From a virus, in IMG/VR virus record IMGVR_UViG_3300027985_000569, positions 1-40,094 of that record: a stretch of 40,094 nt of DNA; one strand, written 5' to 3'. A program made the translations under genes and the position numbers. This document shows positions 38,343 through 40,094 of the stretch, one piece after another. Position 1 is the first letter of the stretch. Every line of letters starts with the position of its first letter. The notes beneath the pieces are model-generated. The model saw only the letters and a list, made by a program, of their open reading frames with translations. It was not told the origin of the DNA and made no database searches.

Positions 38343-39875
38343 TCAAGCCATAGGGTTATCATACGGGTCAAGTTCAATCCCTTTGGTTGTGTCCACAAAT
38401 CTATTCTCATAAGGAACGAAAACCGGCTCCTGCATAAGACATCGCCCGAGGTTTTCAATCATATGGTCGTCTTTATCAACCGGCTTTTCTTTTCGGTCTC
38501 GCTTGTCTCCTGTTTTTCCTGACCATTCGTCCCAACGATAATGCTCCATTTCAAAAATCGTCCTGTGGCAAGTATTGAAAATGAAGACGTCCGGGTGCTT
38601 TATAAATTCCCCCGTCGGTAGCTGGTTATAAGTTAAAGCATTTTCAATCTTTTTGTCGGCCGAGCTTCTTGCTTTGGTTGCCGGCAAATAATCAAGCCCA
38701 TATTTCGAGAAATCATCTGACAGTTTTCTTTGCGTCAATTCGTCCTCTGAAAATATCCACGGGTCGGCCATTTTACGAACAACCCTGTATTTCTCATTTT
38801 TATTCTTAATCAACTGCGAAAGCTCCTCAACCCCATTTTGGCATTTGATATAAAGCTCATCGCAAACATACTTTGTCCCGCGCCGATCAACTGCCACCCA
38901 CATTGCGGCGTCCTCGTTTCTCCTGTGCGGGTCCAAGAAGTGATAAACTGTGAAATTCCTGAAACTTATCTCAAAAGGTTTTATGACGTGAATCTTTCGA
39001 CTGAATTGCTTAAATACCAATCCGGCCAAGTGTTGAAATTTACCAAAGACACGAGCTTGCTTTTCGTCTTCGTCATATTCTGCAATCATTTTCTGAATGT
39101 CATCGTGTTCAAGATGTCCACGCACTCCGTGTTGCTTACAGGCGGCCTCTACGCCTGCCTCAATGTTCAAACGCTGTCCTTTGGCCAAAGCGTCCAATTC
39201 CGGGTCCTCATCGTCGCTGTGAGCCTCTACGATGTGGTCATACAACCAACCGGAACCCTCCAAAGGTGTTGCGGATATAAAAATAACACCACCTTTACGC
39301 ATACGAGAAACACAAGCCTTATAAATAGCTTTGGTTGGAATTTCATCGAACCATACCCAGCCAAGCGTCGGACCCTCAAATTCTTTCGGATCCTGTTCGG
39401 TGGTCATTATGTCCCACTTCCAACCATTATTAGCTTGCCATTTACTCTTGAAAGCCTTGCCTGCTTTGCTTGTCGTATATTCTCCTTGCGGTAGCCATTC
39501 CTCCAAAGCGCCAACAACTCCCTCAATGTTTGCCGGATAGGAAACAATACGACCTTGTTTTGGAAAAGGCCAATTGTTATAAAGCGGATAATCAAAATAT
39601 GGATTGAGATTTTCAAAGACTATGTTTGCAACTACGTTGGCCGACACTGCTGTTTTACCGACACCATTGGCCGCCGAGAACATAACCACGAAATACTCTC
39701 CATTTCCAACGGCCTGAATATACTCCTCACATTTACCGTTTGGCTCGTAATAGCGATATTTGTTTTTTGAAAGCCTATAAGCCTTTTCTTCTTCTGCTTG
39801 ACGCTTAAAATCCTCGTCGATGTCATCGACTTCCAAAAGTTTCATTGCTTTTCTGATACTTTTGTTTTCTACCAT
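38343..39875 (-). CDS. terL: Terminase large subunit (510 aa)
   Basis: TerL is the ATP-driven DNA-packaging motor and nuclease. Walker A is in VVMFSAANGVGKTAVSANV (about 63-81), Walker B in LGWVWFDEIPTK (171-182), and the coupling motif in VIFISATPLEGSGW (197-210). The RNase H-like nuclease part begins around 310 with VYHFLDPHRRNEDAAMWVAV (first acidic residue). VRKMADPWIFSEDE (about 370) and DKDDHMIENLGRC (about 470) carry the later acidic residues. Residues 28-37 (EEEKAYRLSK) recur in the 95-aa protein. Its ATG overlaps the stop of the membrane-protein gene by one base (TAATG). Confidence 0.93.
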   Translation of the reverse strand: MVENKSIRKAMKLLEVDDIDEDFKRQAEEEKAYRLSKNKYRYYEPNGKCEEYIQAVGNGEYFVVMFSAANGVGKTAVSANVVANIVFENLNPYFDYPLYNNWPFPKQGRIVSYPANIEGVVGALEEWLPQGEYTTSKAGKAFKSKWQANNGWKWDIMTTEQDPKEFEGPTLGWVWFDEIPTKAIYKACVSRMRKGGVIFISATPLEGSGWLYDHIVEAHSDDEDPELDALAKGQRLNIEAGVEAACKQHGVRGHLEHDDIQKMIAEYDEDEKQARVFGKFQHLAGLVFKQFSRKIHVIKPFEISFRNFTVYHFLDPHRRNEDAAMWVAVDRRGTKYVCDELYIKCQNGVEELSQLIKNKNEKYRVVRKMADPWIFSEDELTQRKLSDDFSKYGLDYLPATKARSSADKKIENALTYNQLPTGEFIKHPDVFIFNTCHRTIFEMEHYRWDEWSGKTGDKRDRKEKPVDKDDHMIENLGRCLMQEPVFVPYENRFVDTTKGIELDPYDNPMA

Positions 39876-40039
39876 TACGATATAAGGCTTAAAAATTTAT
39901 ACAAAATCGTGTGTGAATATCCCGGCTCTAACATCTCCCTGAATGTAATTATACCCGGCAAACAAATTAAATAAAACACGAAAGCGGCAACTGTAAGTCC
40001 AATCCACATCATTATTGTTTCTTTTTCATCTTGATACAT
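39875..40039 (-). CDS. Small membrane protein across the circle join (54 aa)
   Basis: The gene is complete only because the terminal repeat supplies its start. On the circle it runs through the join at base 1. It begins MYQDEKETIMMWIGLTVAAF with one hydrophobic span (about 10-34) and a polar end (FREMLEPGYSHTILYKFLSL). It ends overlapping the TerL start by one base, so it is co-translated. Holin, virion or injection roles are possible. Function unknown. Confidence 0.7.
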   Translation of the reverse strand: MYQDEKETIMMWIGLTVAAFVFYLICLPGIITFREMLEPGYSHTILYKFLSLIS

Positions 40040-40094
40040 ATTTTTTGTTTTAATGCTTAATATAAATCCTCACTAAAAAGTCTTTCCTCGTCAC
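39951..40094. repeat. Terminal direct repeat, right copy
   Basis: Exact copy of bases 1-144, which proves circular continuity. It contains the 5' part of the 54-aa gene and the last 38 bases (40057-40094) of the 89-aa gene that ends at 107 on the left. Confidence 0.9.

Overview
This window looks like one complete circular-mapping genome of a tailed double-stranded DNA phage. Bases 1-144 recur exactly at 39951-40094, so the unique circle is 39,950 bp, and a small membrane-protein gene reads intact across the join. It has a large terminase, portal, acidic scaffold, N4-gp56-type major capsid protein, adaptor-like and tail or fibre proteins and a lysis cassette. I see no tail tube, sheath or classical tape measure, so a podovirus-like particle is the best guess. 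No integrase, repressor or partition gene is recognisable, which fits a virulent lifestyle. The host is bacterial, since the promoters are sigma-70-like, the lysin is a GH25 muramidase and there is a peptide deformylase. I cannot name its phylum. Most genes have AT-rich leaders without a Shine-Dalgarno sequence, and neither tRNA gene encodes CCA.

Almost everything is on the minus strand, so read the map from high to low coordinates. The only plus-strand unit (13571-14043) is a VRR-NUC nuclease gene whose 3' end overlaps tRNA-Thr, followed by tRNA-Asn and a bidirectional terminator. The early minus-strand operon starts at a consensus promoter (TTGACA, 17 bp, TATAAT) carrying twin operator-like repeats at 13463-13504. 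It encodes an 82-aa protein, a KGG-like 46-mer, RecT, and a 684-aa fusion of a RecB-type PD-(D/E)XK nuclease with an FtsK-type ATPase. A small zinc protein follows, then a candidate origin with DnaA boxes and interleaved inverted repeats (about 9595-9771), then a replisome-organizer-like protein. Next comes a run of small, cysteine-rich or coiled-coil proteins (8842 to 6065), a DnaQ-like exonuclease, basic and unknown proteins, the probable small terminase and several tiny genes. The run ends with peptide deformylase, RtcB RNA ligase and a HAD phosphatase.

Across the join come TerL (39875-38343), a small moron-like unit with its own promoter and terminator (38342-37691), portal, scaffold, capsid, adaptor-like and beta-rich virion proteins, a LamG protein, a protein made of 14-residue repeats, two tail/fibre proteins, and a 2541-aa polyvalent protein taking about 19% of the genome. 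The late genes end in the lysis cassette (15521-14090).

The most unusual items are the nuclease-FtsK fusion next to RecT; the giant protein with a winged helix, an N6/N4 methyltransferase and two HExxH sites; the RtcB/HAD/deformylase group; the pseudoknot-like origin region; a structured noncoding region before the scaffold gene; and two short motifs (GAAATCGCC and TAATTCGTT) that recur in leaders of structural genes. Several genes under 60 codons were found by reading the gaps by eye.
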